Shown piece after piece: positions 33,044 to 41,919 of a DNA stretch of 64,000 bases. The notes beneath the pieces are model-generated. The model was not told the origin of the DNA. It did no database searches and was given only the letters and a program-made list of their open reading frames with translations. Source of the stretch: CAZBAF01 sp964490245 (lineage in GTDB: Bacteria; Patescibacteriota; Saccharimonadia; Saccharimonadales; JACDBH01); assembly GCA_964490245.1 (NCBI GenBank), contig CAZBAF010000002.1, positions 62,001-126,000 on the forward strand, read 5' to 3'. Numbering within the stretch: position 1 is the stretch's first letter; the number at the start of each line of letters is the position of its first letter. Both the position numbers and the translations under genes were made by a program.

Positions 33044-34360
33044 ATGGAAAAAATCCGCGCCCCAAAAAAGTTCAAAATCACCAATATCAAGCTGCCCAAG
33101 CGGCTTAATATACCGATCAACCCCCTGTTGATTAGTCATATTCTGTTCCAAAAAGACAAACGTATCGAGCTGTTTTTGGAGCTGCCGGCCGACAAGCGCA
33201 TCGAGCTGCTCAGATCGCTCACCCACAGCGTCAGACGCGATATTCTGATGCACGTACCAGAGAAAGATCTGGCGCGCATACTGGAAGCGGTCGACCCGGA
33301 CGAGGCAACCGACATGCTGCAGCTGCTGACCCGCCGCAAACGTGAAAAAATCCTGCAGCTTGTCAGCCAGGATCTAAAAAACGCCATTTCCACCCTGCTG
33401 GAATTTGACGCCGAGACCGCAGCCGGCCTGATGACCCTGGACTACGTACAGGTTGGCGTCAATGACAATATCGCAACTGTGGCCAAAAAATTCCGTCAAC
33501 ACGAAAAGCGCACCGGCCGGCCGCCGGTTATTCTGGCGCTCGGCCCCAACGGCAAGCTGGAAGGCTTCTTGCCGGGGCATGAACTGGGCTTTGCCCGCAA
33601 AAGTGAAGAGATCGGCAAGTACGTCAAGCGCATGCCGGCCATACCCTACACCGCCAGCCATGGTGAGGTGATGGATATGTTCACCACCCATCCCCACGCC
33701 AAGATAGCCGTACTGGACGACACCGGCACCGTGATGGGTATTATCTATTCGGATGATATTTTACGGCTGATGCAAGAATCAGAAGCATCGTCACTGTATG
33801 ACTTTGCCGGTATTAGCGAGGAAGAAAGCGTGACCGACCCGGCCCGTGCCAAAGTCCGCAACCGCTACCGCTGGCTGATCATAAACCTGGGGACAGCCTT
33901 TCTGGCATCGTTTGTGGTCAGCCGGTTCGAGGATACCCTGACTGCTTTTGTCCTGCTGGCAGCCTATATGCCCATCGTCGCCGGACTGGGCGGCAATGCA
34001 GCCACGCAGACTTTGGCTGTTCTGGTGCGCGGTATTGCACTGCACCAGATAGAGCTTAAGACCGCCTGGCGCACCCTGCGCAATGAGATAGGCGCCGGCC
34101 TGATAAACGGTATTATCGTGGGCAGCCTGGTGGCCCTTATTGTTACCCTCACCACCGGCAACACAAAGATTGCGCTGGTACTAGGGCTGGCCATGGTCAT
34201 TAATCTGCTGGTAGCCGCGCTGTTTGGCACAATGGTGCCGCTGGTGATGTCGCGGCTGGGCAAGGACCCGGCCGCCTCTGCTGCAGTCTTTATTACCGCC
34301 GGCACTGACGCGCTGGGGTTTTTGGTTTTTCTGGGGCTGGCAACGGCCATCCTGACTTAA
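33044..34360 (+). CDS. mgtE: MgtE-type magnesium transporter
   Basis: A 438-aa inner-membrane Mg2+ channel. The N-terminal MgtE_N superhelical domain (ELPADKRIELLRSLTHSVRRDILMHV; DPDEATDML) is followed by two CBS motifs (about residues 130-250, SASLMTLDY-equivalent AAGLMTLDYVQV) and a C-terminal part with five hydrophobic helices including AYMPIVAGLGGNAATQTLAVLVRG, the signature of MgtE. The N domain and CBS pair sense Mg2+ and gate the pore in the family. Confidence 0.92.
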   Translation: MEKIRAPKKFKITNIKLPKRLNIPINPLLISHILFQKDKRIELFLELPADKRIELLRSLTHSVRRDILMHVPEKDLARILEAVDPDEATDMLQLLTRRKREKILQLVSQDLKNAISTLLEFDAETAAGLMTLDYVQVGVNDNIATVAKKFRQHEKRTGRPPVILALGPNGKLEGFLPGHELGFARKSEEIGKYVKRMPAIPYTASHGEVMDMFTTHPHAKIAVLDDTGTVMGIIYSDDILRLMQESEASSLYDFAGISEEESVTDPARAKVRNRYRWLIINLGTAFLASFVVSRFEDTLTAFVLLAAYMPIVAGLGGNAATQTLAVLVRGIALHQIELKTAWRTLRNEIGAGLINGIIVGSLVALIVTLTTGNTKIALVLGLAMVINLLVAALFGTMVPLVMSRLGKDPAASAAVFITAGTDALGFLVFLGLATAILT

Positions 34361-34407
34361 AACTGTATATTAAGTCTCAGAAAGTCATTTAACTGTATGG
34401 TTAAATG

Positions 34408-34881
34408 TTATTTCGGCGCCCATATCTCAAACCGGAACCGTATCCCATTCTCGGCTTGCCAGGGGCCGGCCGATTCCAGCCGAAAGCCGTCTTCATACCG
34501 CGGAAAGAACACGTCACAGTCAAAATCCCCTATTACCCGCGTTATATACAGGATGGTCGCAAACGGCAGCGCGGCCGCAAAAATCTCGCCGCCGCCCGCA
34601 ACCCAAACGTCATAATCCAGGTTTTTAAAGAACTTTTCAGCATCACGATGCACCGCCGCATTATCCAGACTAATATCCTGGCGACTAAAGACCGTGTTTT
34701 CGAATGTTCCGTATGGCTTACGGCCATTGCTGACATAAGTTTTATAACCCATCACAACCGGTCCGGTTGCCAGCTTGTCTCTAAAGTATTTTTTGTCTGT
34801 CGGCAGATCCCACGGAATTTTTTGCTTTTTAGCAAGGCCGCGCTTGTCGTCGATGGCAGCGATAAAGCGTATCTCAGGCAT
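34408..34881 (-). CDS. folA: dihydrofolate reductase
   Basis: Reduces dihydrofolate with NADPH. Motifs: FIAAIDDKRGLAKKQKIPWDLPTDKKYFRD with the active-site Asp, GPVVMGYKTY, and WVAGGGEIFAAAL. 157 aa is typical. Its start overlaps the folC stop by eight bases, so folC-folA are translationally coupled. Confidence 0.93.
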   Translation of the reverse strand: MPEIRFIAAIDDKRGLAKKQKIPWDLPTDKKYFRDKLATGPVVMGYKTYVSNGRKPYGTFENTVFSRQDISLDNAAVHRDAEKFFKNLDYDVWVAGGGEIFAAALPFATILYITRVIGDFDCDVFFPRYEDGFRLESAGPWQAENGIRFRFEIWAPK

Positions 34882-36139
34882 GACGCAGCTCCGGATGCCT
34901 TTGTCTAAGCTGCCCGATAAGATAAAACGAGCCGGTTATGACCCCCATATCACTCACCTCCTGCAGGAACAGCTGATACGACCTCTCCTGATCCGGTTCG
35001 ACCACGATATCCTTAAAGCGAAAACTCTCGGCTGCCTTGCCCAGCTCGGCGGCATCAATAGCCGGAATCGGCAGATCCTGCCCCTGTTCAAATGTGGTAA
35101 TAAATAGCCTGGCAGTAACCGGCCTGATAAGCGGCAGCACCGCCGCCAGTTCTTTGCCTTGTTTGAGACTCAGCAGCACCGGCACTTTAACCCCCGGATA
35201 TTGCCGCATAAAACTGTTAATAAAAGCCTGCATTTTTTGCTCATTATGTGCGCCGTCCATCACAATGGTTTTACCGCCCAGCTGCACCGTGTCCATCCGG
35301 CCCGGCACCCGGGTATGCAATGATGCTTCAATATCAATTTCACCCAGTCCATCACGCTGCCTTATATATTCAAACACCGCCTGCGCCAGCCGCCAATTTC
35401 GCTGCTGAAACTCCGGCAGATTCTCAAGGGTCAGACCCTTGTAGGTGTTATTTTGTGTCACTCGCAAAATGGCAGATTTTTGTCGGCACCAATCCTCGAT
35501 AACTTGCATGACCTCATCCGGCTGTTCATGCATAAAAACCGTGTTGTGTGGGTGAATGATTCCGGTCTTTTGACGGGCGATTTCGGGGATGGTATGGCCC
35601 AGGATATGCAGGTGGTCCAGGCCGATATCGGTTATAGCGCATACTTTATCGTGATTATCTGCAATGTTGGTGCCGTCCTGCAGTCCGCCCAAACCCGTTT
35701 CGACCACCGCATAGTCAACTCCCGTCCTGGCAAAATACCAATAGGCCAATGCCACCAGCAGCTCAAAATAGGTCGGCTCCAGCTTGCCTTGCTTTACGAT
35801 GTCCAGCACAGCGCTCAGCTCGCTGCAGAATGCCGCCTCGTCCAGCGGCTTTAGGTTGATCTGAATACGCTCGGCCACACTATCAACGTGCGGCGAGACA
35901 GTTAACCCAACTTTCTTGCCTGATAATTGCAACATTTTTGCAATAAAATAAGCGGTCGAAGTCTTACCCGAAGTACCGGCTATATGAACTATTTTTAACC
36001 GCCGCTGCGGATTGCCCAATGCATCCATGAGCGGCCGCATACGCTCAACGGTAATATCTTTGCCCGTCACTTTCCGCGCCAACGGCACAAAGGTAGCCAG
36101 CACCTCCTCTGCCTCGGCAATTGTATTGATAAAAGCCAT
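34874..36139 (-). CDS. folC: folylpolyglutamate synthase/dihydrofolate synthase
   Basis: Mur-ligase-fold enzyme that adds glutamates to folates (and possibly makes dihydrofolate). The ATP loop is IVHIAGTSGKTSTAYFI, then LTVSPHVDSVAERIQIN, YFELLVALAYWYFA, VVETGLGGLQDGTNI, ITDIGLDHLHILG and MDGAHNEQKM. It is upstream of, and overlaps, folA. No pterin-synthesis genes are visible here, so folate may be scavenged. Confidence 0.92.
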   Translation of the reverse strand: MAFINTIAEAEEVLATFVPLARKVTGKDITVERMRPLMDALGNPQRRLKIVHIAGTSGKTSTAYFIAKMLQLSGKKVGLTVSPHVDSVAERIQINLKPLDEAAFCSELSAVLDIVKQGKLEPTYFELLVALAYWYFARTGVDYAVVETGLGGLQDGTNIADNHDKVCAITDIGLDHLHILGHTIPEIARQKTGIIHPHNTVFMHEQPDEVMQVIEDWCRQKSAILRVTQNNTYKGLTLENLPEFQQRNWRLAQAVFEYIRQRDGLGEIDIEASLHTRVPGRMDTVQLGGKTIVMDGAHNEQKMQAFINSFMRQYPGVKVPVLLSLKQGKELAAVLPLIRPVTARLFITTFEQGQDLPIPAIDAAELGKAAESFRFKDIVVEPDQERSYQLFLQEVSDMGVITGSFYLIGQLRQRHPELRHA

Positions 36140-36185
36140 ATTTTCTTATTCTACAGGTAAAATGCTAAAATACTGAGGTATTTGC

Positions 36186-36260
36186 GCCCTGATGGTGAAA
36201 TGGATATCACAACAGTCTTCGGAACTGTCGTTGGGGGTTCGAATCCCTCTCGGGGCACCA
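36186..36260 (+). tRNA. tRNA-Arg(TCG)
   Basis: GCCCTGA pairs with TCGGGGC, the anticodon loop CTTCGGA between ACAGT and ACTGT gives TCG, and CCA is encoded. A TAAAAT-type -10 is about 15-25 bases upstream. Confidence 0.93.
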
Positions 36261-36290
36261 GACAGAAACTCAAGCCGGGCCACCCCTCCA

Positions 36291-36315
36291 GAACACTGCT
36301 ACAGTGTTCTTTTTA
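36291..36315 (+). terminator. tRNA-Arg(TCG) terminator
   Basis: AGAACACTG-CTA-CAGTGTTCT followed by TTTT. Confidence 0.8.
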
Positions 36316-36351
36316 CTTTATCAAAACCGTCCGGCAGCCGCCCGGCTTAAG

Positions 36352-36900
36352 TCACCGGGCGCTTCTGGCATTCCGAACACGCCTAAACCCTAAGGCTGAC
36401 AACACCACCAGAATGGCGCTGGCTGACAGCGAAATGTAAGCAGCCACATGTGCGACCGTCGCCATAGTGTCAAATGCGTAGGCATTAAGTAAAAGGCCGC
36501 GCAAAGTCTCGCCCCGGAACATCGTCTGCGCCTGACCGGCTAGTTTTTGGTCTGCCGGGTTATTTTGTGATTCAGCACTAACTTCGGCGTACGTTTTGCC
36601 GCCGGCAATCTCGTGCAAATGCGCCGCAATATAATGATTCGCATAGGTTGCCGCCTGGGCGCCGGTCAGCAATTGTTGACCGGCATACATATTGACTGCT
36701 TCACGATCCGCCTCATTGAGCGATAGAATCTCTTTGCTGTCAGCCTGAGGAAACGTAATCTTCTGCGCGGCAAGCTGCTCCTTTACTTGCCCGTGTATGA
36801 AATTGTGCGCAAAGAAAAGCCCTCCGGCGGCGGCCAGCAATACGATAGCGACAATTAGCCCCGCAGAGGATAAGAGTTTATCAAGCGTACTTCGTTTCAT
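36352..36900 (-). CDS. two-helix membrane protein, 182 aa
   Basis: The start MKRSTLDKLLSSAGLIVAIV is chosen; the longer frame adds 23 improbable residues. One helix at about 13-33 and another near the end (AYISLSASAILVVLSALGFRRVR) flank an extracellular-looking domain with EADREAVNMYAGQQLLTGAQAATYANHYIAAHL. It resembles small predicted periplasmic proteins but I cannot assign a family. It lies 69 bases after the UDG gene on the same strand. Confidence 0.7.
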   Translation of the reverse strand: MKRSTLDKLLSSAGLIVAIVLLAAAGGLFFAHNFIHGQVKEQLAAQKITFPQADSKEILSLNEADREAVNMYAGQQLLTGAQAATYANHYIAAHLHEIAGGKTYAEVSAESQNNPADQKLAGQAQTMFRGETLRGLLLNAYAFDTMATVAHVAAYISLSASAILVVLSALGFRRVRNARSAR

Positions 36901-36969
36901 AGCAAAATCTATACCAGTGTAACATGAGCGCTTTAATTTTGAAGCACTGCGGGTAGCCGATCCCGACAA

Positions 36970-37560
36970 TCAGTCTTTATAGGAAAGAATACCTGCAACT
37001 TTTTCACGCAATACAGGGATAAGATCTTTCTCAAACCACGGATTGATTGCCAGCCAGCGAAAGTTGAGTGGCGACGGATGCACCAGCGGAAAGTATTTTG
37101 GCAGCCACTGCTCATAGCTTTTTACGGTTTGCGTCAGACTTTTGCCCGCTTGCGCGCCTAAATAGTATTTTTGGGCGTAGGCACCAATAAGAACCGTCAG
37201 CTTAATGTGCGGCATTTCGGCCAAAATCCGAGGGTGCCACTTGGCGGCAAAGCCTTTACGCGGCGGCAGATCGCCATGCCTGCCCTTGCCCGGATAAAAG
37301 AAATCCATCGGCACCAATGCAAACAGATCGGAATTGTAAAATTCGTCATCTGTTACATTAAGCCACTCGCGCAAGCGAACACCGCTGACATCATTCCACG
37401 GTTTCAAGCTTTCCTGCGCCTTGCGCCCCGGCGCCTGACCGACAACTAGGATTTTGGACTTCTCGGATGCCGTATACACCGGCTTGTAACCAAGCTCTTT
37501 TGCCCACGCGTTTTCGGGATCCTGGGCGATTTCGTTACAAATATCATCGAGCTTGCTCAT
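36970..37560 (-). CDS. uracil-DNA glycosylase superfamily protein
   Basis: A 196-aa protein with KILVVGQAPGRKAQESLKPWNDVSG at the base-binding motif, FFYPGKGRHGDLPPRKGFA, TVLIGAYAQKYYLG and the C-terminal PLVHPSPLNFRW (motif 2 HPSP). This is the UdgX/MUG-like small-glycosylase layout that removes uracil or deaminated bases. No Cys cluster for an Fe-S centre is apparent, so it is not the classical family 4 form. Confidence 0.85.
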   Translation of the reverse strand: MSKLDDICNEIAQDPENAWAKELGYKPVYTASEKSKILVVGQAPGRKAQESLKPWNDVSGVRLREWLNVTDDEFYNSDLFALVPMDFFYPGKGRHGDLPPRKGFAAKWHPRILAEMPHIKLTVLIGAYAQKYYLGAQAGKSLTQTVKSYEQWLPKYFPLVHPSPLNFRWLAINPWFEKDLIPVLREKVAGILSYKD

Positions 37561-37744
37561 TAACTACATTGTAACAAGGGTTTGCGTCATCTGTGGAATA
37601 GGCTATTATTAGATAACTTGCGCACACGTAGCTCGAGCTGAGCTTTGGCGGAGCCAAACATATAACCAGGCTGTCCTGCTCTATTCAGAAAGCTGCGAAT
37701 TAGTTAAAGTTAACAATGCCTACCTTATTGGCAAGCACATATAC

Positions 37745-37821
37745 GCACCCTTAGCTCAGCTGGATAGAGCGTTGGTTTCCGGTACCAAAGGTCAGAGGTT
37801 CGAATCCTCTAGGGTGTACCA
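37745..37821 (+). tRNA. tRNA-Arg(CCG)
   Basis: GCACCCT pairs with AGGGTGT, the anticodon loop TTCCGGT between TTGGT and ACCAA gives CCG, and CCA is encoded. Just upstream (about 37622-37660) the sequence TAGCTCGAGCTGAG hints at an older tRNA fragment, but it is too short to call. Confidence 0.93.
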
Positions 37822-38154
37822 CGAGGTAATTAGAGATAGAGATGAAGTCTTCGCTGCCCAGCGAATCGATCTCTTTCTTGTTGGCCGTCAACCATAGCTT
37901 AGAACTAAGTTTGAAACCAGGGACAGCGAACCGCATAAGCTCAATTACAATCACCCAAGTGCTAAAATCTTTGCAAACCGCAGTCTACGCGCGAACGCAA
38001 TACAGGAACCACCTGTTACTTAGCGCCTGCAGTCTCAACACCTGTGCCGCTGCCCTAACGACGACTTCGCCAGAGAGCGCAGCACCCGACATTTACAGAT
38101 AAAGCCATACCGTTTTACCCTTGCATTCCTTGCAAGCGATGATATGATAATCCT
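37822..38154. other. 333-base stretch without a gene
   Basis: No terminator, gene or repeat could be supported here. Short ORFs on both strands lack ribosome-binding sites. Confidence 0.4.
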
Positions 38155-38412
38155 ATGACATCATACGAACAACCCTCGCGACCGCATTTGACTGCGAAAG
38201 AACTTGCTGGTATCGCGCAGATCGCCATGGCAGATGAAAGATTATTGTCCATAGACGCCGAAAGAAGGTCATTTTCTCCGGGCACTACTGTACTGTTCCT
38301 TTCCGGGGGCTCGCTGCACTCTCCTCGCTTTTCGGCCGATCCCGAGAAGCTGGATGCAGCCATCGACCGAACCCAGGTCATGTTAAGCCAGATACTAGCT
38401 GGAGAGCTTTAG
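38155..38412 (+). CDS. small hypothetical protein, 85 aa
   Basis: Soluble, no recognised motif; it ends in a helical segment (DPEKLDAAIDRTQVMLSQIL). No strong Shine-Dalgarno is seen, but AGCGATGATATGATAATCC upstream could supply a promoter with a very short leader. Called mainly because the composition is protein-like. Confidence 0.4.
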   Translation: MTSYEQPSRPHLTAKELAGIAQIAMADERLLSIDAERRSFSPGTTVLFLSGGSLHSPRFSADPEKLDAAIDRTQVMLSQILAGEL

Positions 38413-38549
38413 TTAGCTGCGAAACAAAGATTATTGGCTCTGAATCCCAATATAGCAAAGTAGAGTTCGACTAAGTACAGGACGGGTTTCTGCGCGTCTC
38501 GATCCACATATACTTTATTGATTGCGCTAGCTGGCCCGGATGTGATCGC

Positions 38550-39074
38550 CTACTTTTTGTCTGTTTTTGAGGGCAGATATTTGGGGGTCTTGGGGGTTTC
38601 GGCCTGTTTGATCGTCTTTTGCAGCACCTCCAGCACGCTTTTGGCGTGCTCCAGACTCATACCCACACGCGCCACACTGACCGGCTGATTATTGGCCCCA
38701 TTCTGCATAAAGTTCATCACCACGCCATAGTTATTAACCGAGATATTGGCGATATCGGTATAAACCACCCGGTTATCTACGGGTATCATCACCAGCGTCG
38801 GCATGTGCGGCATGTCCTCAGGTGACGCGCCGCGGTGATAGCCGGCCAGCTCCCACAGTTCATCCGCTTCATCATCTTTTATATCAAAATAAGAAATCAA
38901 CAGATCCAGCACGTCCTCGCTGGGGCGTGCCTCTCCGCGTTCATAACTGGCTAACACATCGCTATCAAGCTCTACTGCGCCGGATACTTCGGGTATGGTC
39001 TCTTGCAAACCCTGTCTGATGCTGCGTAACCGCTGGCCCAGCCGGCGGTATGGATTACCTCTCTGCATACACAT
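38550..39074 (-). CDS. helix-turn-helix protein with DUF3467-like C-terminus
   Basis: A 174-aa protein. Residues about 10-75 form an XRE-type HTH (LGQRLRSIRQGLQ ... DVLASYERGEARPSEDVLDLLISYF). Residues about 105-160 (VVYTDIANISVNNYGVVMNFMQ ... VARVGMSLEHAKSVLEVLQ) match the layout of DUF3467, a small domain of unknown role. The pairing suggests a regulator. Start at 39074 or the ATG two codons in. Confidence 0.75.
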   Translation of the reverse strand: MCMQRGNPYRRLGQRLRSIRQGLQETIPEVSGAVELDSDVLASYERGEARPSEDVLDLLISYFDIKDDEADELWELAGYHRGASPEDMPHMPTLVMIPVDNRVVYTDIANISVNNYGVVMNFMQNGANNQPVSVARVGMSLEHAKSVLEVLQKTIKQAETPKTPKYLPSKTDKK

Positions 39075-39194
39075 CTATAGTACACCTTCAGCACAAATTT
39101 TCAATTTGCAGGGGCGGATTTGCAAAATGTGAAGCATCAAACGCCTGCCGCCTGAGGCAAGAGAAGAAATTGAAGAATGGAAATTATCTACTGC

Positions 39195-39200
39195 TATACT
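39195..39200 (+). promoter_or_regulatory. murB promoter -10 (near-leaderless)
   Basis: TGCTATACT ends 10 bases before the murB ATG. Transcription would start about 3-5 bases before the start codon, so the mRNA would be almost leaderless. Confidence 0.5.
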
Positions 39201-39210
39201 AAACGTAAGC

Positions 39211-40284
39211 ATGAAGATTCTTAAGAGCGTCCCCTTAAAGCTATACTCAACCATGCGCTTGGGCGGCACGGCGGATTATGCGTGCCAGGTTAAATCCAAA
39301 GAAGACCTGGCAGAGGCCGAGGCGTGGGCCGAAGCGCGCCAGCTGCCCATCCGCGTCATTGGCGGCGGCAGTAATATCATTTGGCGCGACGAAGGGTTTA
39401 AGGGACTGCTGGTTATTAATAAGATCCGCGGCTTTAAAAAGCTGAGCGAGGACAACACCTCTGCCACCTACCGGATCGGCGCCGGTGAGCACTGGGATAC
39501 GATTGTAGACCAGCTGGTCGGCCTGGGCCTGCGCGGTGTCGAGTGCCTGTCCTACATACCAGGTACCGCCGGCGCCACGCCCGTCCAGAATATTGGCGCC
39601 TATGGCCAGGAAATCGCTCAGACCCTGGTCGAGCTGGAGGCCTACGACCGCATGCAAAAAACTTTTGTCACTCTAAGCAATCAGGACTGCGCCTTTGGCT
39701 ACCGCACCTCACGTTTTAAGGGCATCGACAACGGCCGGTTTTTGATCAGCTCGCTGACTTTAAAGCTCGAGAAATTTGATCCCAAAACCAACACTTATGA
39801 CCCGCCGGCCTACCGTGATCTGGCCGCCTATTTTGCCGATCATCCCATACCAACCTACACCCCAGCCCTGATCCGTAAAGCCGTCATTGCCATCCGAAAA
39901 AAGAAGTTGCCCGACCCCGACAAGACGCCCAATACCGGCTCGTACTTTAGTAACCCTGTCATCAGCAAGAATCACTTCAAGCATATTGCCGCTGCCTATC
40001 CGGCTATCAAAAAAGCGCCGCCCGGCTGGTCGCAGCCGCCGTACTGGAAGCTTAAGGACGACACCTATAAAATATCCGCCGGCTGGCTGATTGAGACGGC
40101 CGGATTTGCCGCTTACCGCGACCCGGCGACCGGCATGCGCCTGTGGCCCCGCCAAAATCTGGTTTTTGTCAATTACCGCGCGGTTAGAACGCAGAATTTA
40201 CTGGATTTTGAACAAAAAATCACCCAAAAAGTATTTGAGATGTTCCAGATAGAGCTGGAACGTGAACCGGAGATTCTGCCTTAG
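39211..40284 (+). CDS. murB: UDP-N-acetylenolpyruvoylglucosamine reductase
   Basis: FAD enzyme that reduces UDP-GlcNAc-enolpyruvate, made by MurA, to UDP-MurNAc. Motifs: NTMRLGG-like TMRLGGTADYACQV, the FAD loop IRVIGGGSNIIW, the GxxxxxxIPGTAGATPVQNIGAYGQEI block, GYRTSRFK, NTGSYFSNPVI (Ser acid/base) and SAGWLIETAGF. The C-terminal Glu block (EPEILP) is present. 357 aa with the longer type I-like insert. Confidence 0.94.
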   Translation: MKILKSVPLKLYSTMRLGGTADYACQVKSKEDLAEAEAWAEARQLPIRVIGGGSNIIWRDEGFKGLLVINKIRGFKKLSEDNTSATYRIGAGEHWDTIVDQLVGLGLRGVECLSYIPGTAGATPVQNIGAYGQEIAQTLVELEAYDRMQKTFVTLSNQDCAFGYRTSRFKGIDNGRFLISSLTLKLEKFDPKTNTYDPPAYRDLAAYFADHPIPTYTPALIRKAVIAIRKKKLPDPDKTPNTGSYFSNPVISKNHFKHIAAAYPAIKKAPPGWSQPPYWKLKDDTYKISAGWLIETAGFAAYRDPATGMRLWPRQNLVFVNYRAVRTQNLLDFEQKITQKVFEMFQIELEREPEILP

Positions 40285-40397
40285 GCACCTCTGTCAGACG
40301 ATCTCGGGCCAGAACAGAGGTAAAAGCCCCTATCTTCTCATTATAGCATAGTTCTTATGCTTTTGTCAAGACTTGTCCTGTTGATGTCCGTGCGAGA

Positions 40398-41663
40398 CTA
40401 GGCCGGCAGAGGGAAATCTTTGGCGAATGCGGTTACTTCGGCATGGAGTTTGGCCAGCTTTTCTTCGTCTTTATGACTGGCAATTGCCTGATCTATCCAG
40501 TCCGCCACCTGCACCATATGCGACTCTTTAAGACCGCGGGTGGTGATGGCCGGCGTACCCAGGCGGATACCGCTGGGATCGTACGGCTTACGCGGATCAA
40601 ACGGCACGGTGTTTTTATTGACCGTAATACCAGCCAGACCCAGTGCCCGCTCGCCCTGCTTGCCGCTGAGGCCTTTGCCGGTCAGATCGACCACCATCAG
40701 GTGATTGTCCGTACCACCCGTGACAATATCAAAACCACGATCTGCCAGCTCTTTAGCGAGTTTTTTGGCGTTTTTTACCACCTGCTTGCCGTAAGCCTTG
40801 AATGCCGGTGTTGATGCCTCGCCCAGCGCCACCGCAATGGCCGCCGTCTGATGGTTGTGCGGCCCGCCTTGCAGCCCGGGGATAATGGCCCGGTCAATCA
40901 GACTGGGCAGATTCTCCGGCGTGCGCGCCGGCTTAACCAGCGGGTTGCTGGGCTCGCCATTGCATAAAATCATCGCCCCGCGCGGCCCGCGCAGGGTCTT
41001 GTGCGTCGTCGTCATAATAACGTCGGCTATGCCGGCAGGACTGGGGTGTTCGCCCGCTACAACCAGCCCGGCGATGTGCGATATATCCGCTGCCAGCCAG
41101 GCGCCATTCGCATCGGCAATAGCCCGCAGCTTTTTCCAATCGATCTGGCGCGGGTAGGCGGTTGTGCCGCTCATGATGAGTTTTGGCTTGTGCTCTTCCG
41201 CCAGTTTGGCGATTGATTCGTAGTCTATAAATCCGTCTTTGTCGGTTGTGTACTGAATCGCGTTATAGTAGGTGCCGGAAAAATTAACCTTAAGCCCATG
41301 CGTCATGTGTCCGCCAAAATACAGACTCATACCCATGACCGTATCGCCCGGGTCGCACAAAGCAAAATAAATAGCCTGGTTGGCCGGACTGCCGGAGTGC
41401 GGCTGCACGTTGGCGTGCGAGACACCAAACAGCTTTTTGGCCAGATCGCGCGCCAGATCCTCTACCTCGTCCACCACCTCGCAACCGCCGTAATAGCGCT
41501 GCCCGGGGTAGCCCTCAGAGTATTTATCGGTCAACCGCGAGCCCAATGCGTGCAGCACCGCGCCGGAGGTATGGTTTTCGCTCGGGATCATCTCCAGTCC
41601 CAAGGTCTGGCGGGTGGTCTCTTTTTTTATCAGCTCGCGTATTTTTTTATCAACATCAGTCAT
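40398..41663 (-). CDS. glyA: serine hydroxymethyltransferase
   Basis: PLP enzyme converting serine and tetrahydrofolate to glycine and methylene-tetrahydrofolate. Seen: LEMIPSENHTSGAVL, YSEGYPGQRYYGGCEVVDEVE, NVQPHSGSPANQAIY, DISHIAGLVVAGEHPSP, the PLP-lysine motif TTTHKTLRGPRGAMI and GGTDNHLMVVDL. 421 aa, complete. GGGAGGTG precedes the ATG. Divergent from the MurA-fusion gene. Confidence 0.96.
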   Translation of the reverse strand: MTDVDKKIRELIKKETTRQTLGLEMIPSENHTSGAVLHALGSRLTDKYSEGYPGQRYYGGCEVVDEVEDLARDLAKKLFGVSHANVQPHSGSPANQAIYFALCDPGDTVMGMSLYFGGHMTHGLKVNFSGTYYNAIQYTTDKDGFIDYESIAKLAEEHKPKLIMSGTTAYPRQIDWKKLRAIADANGAWLAADISHIAGLVVAGEHPSPAGIADVIMTTTHKTLRGPRGAMILCNGEPSNPLVKPARTPENLPSLIDRAIIPGLQGGPHNHQTAAIAVALGEASTPAFKAYGKQVVKNAKKLAKELADRGFDIVTGGTDNHLMVVDLTGKGLSGKQGERALGLAGITVNKNTVPFDPRKPYDPSGIRLGTPAITTRGLKESHMVQVADWIDQAIASHKDEEKLAKLHAEVTAFAKDFPLPA

Positions 41664-41785
41664 GGTACACCTCCCCTTACTTACCTAAGTATAGCCGAAA
41701 TCAGACTTGCATCACGTTAGATCATGAGGGTATTGTATAAGTACCAGCCTGTAAAACAAAAAGCAAAACAAGAGATTGGACTTTT

Positions 41786-41805
41786 ATATATCATTTGTGA
41801 TATAT
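41786..41805. promoter_or_regulatory. perfect 8+8 palindrome upstream of the HTH-MurA gene
   Basis: ATATATCA-TTTG-TGATATAT is an exact inverted repeat in the 256-base divergent gap between glyA and the HTH-MurA gene, 115 bases before the latter's start. It has the size and spacing of XRE-family operators. That the fused HTH binds here is a guess. Confidence 0.55.
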
Positions 41806-41919
41806 TCATACGGTTATGAAGCCCGTAAGGACGGCATAAATCATACAATTACATCATCAGGCAATTATGTTTTACCTATATAAGTCCTTCCCCGGCCGCG
41901 AAAGGCGGATTCCAGCAAA

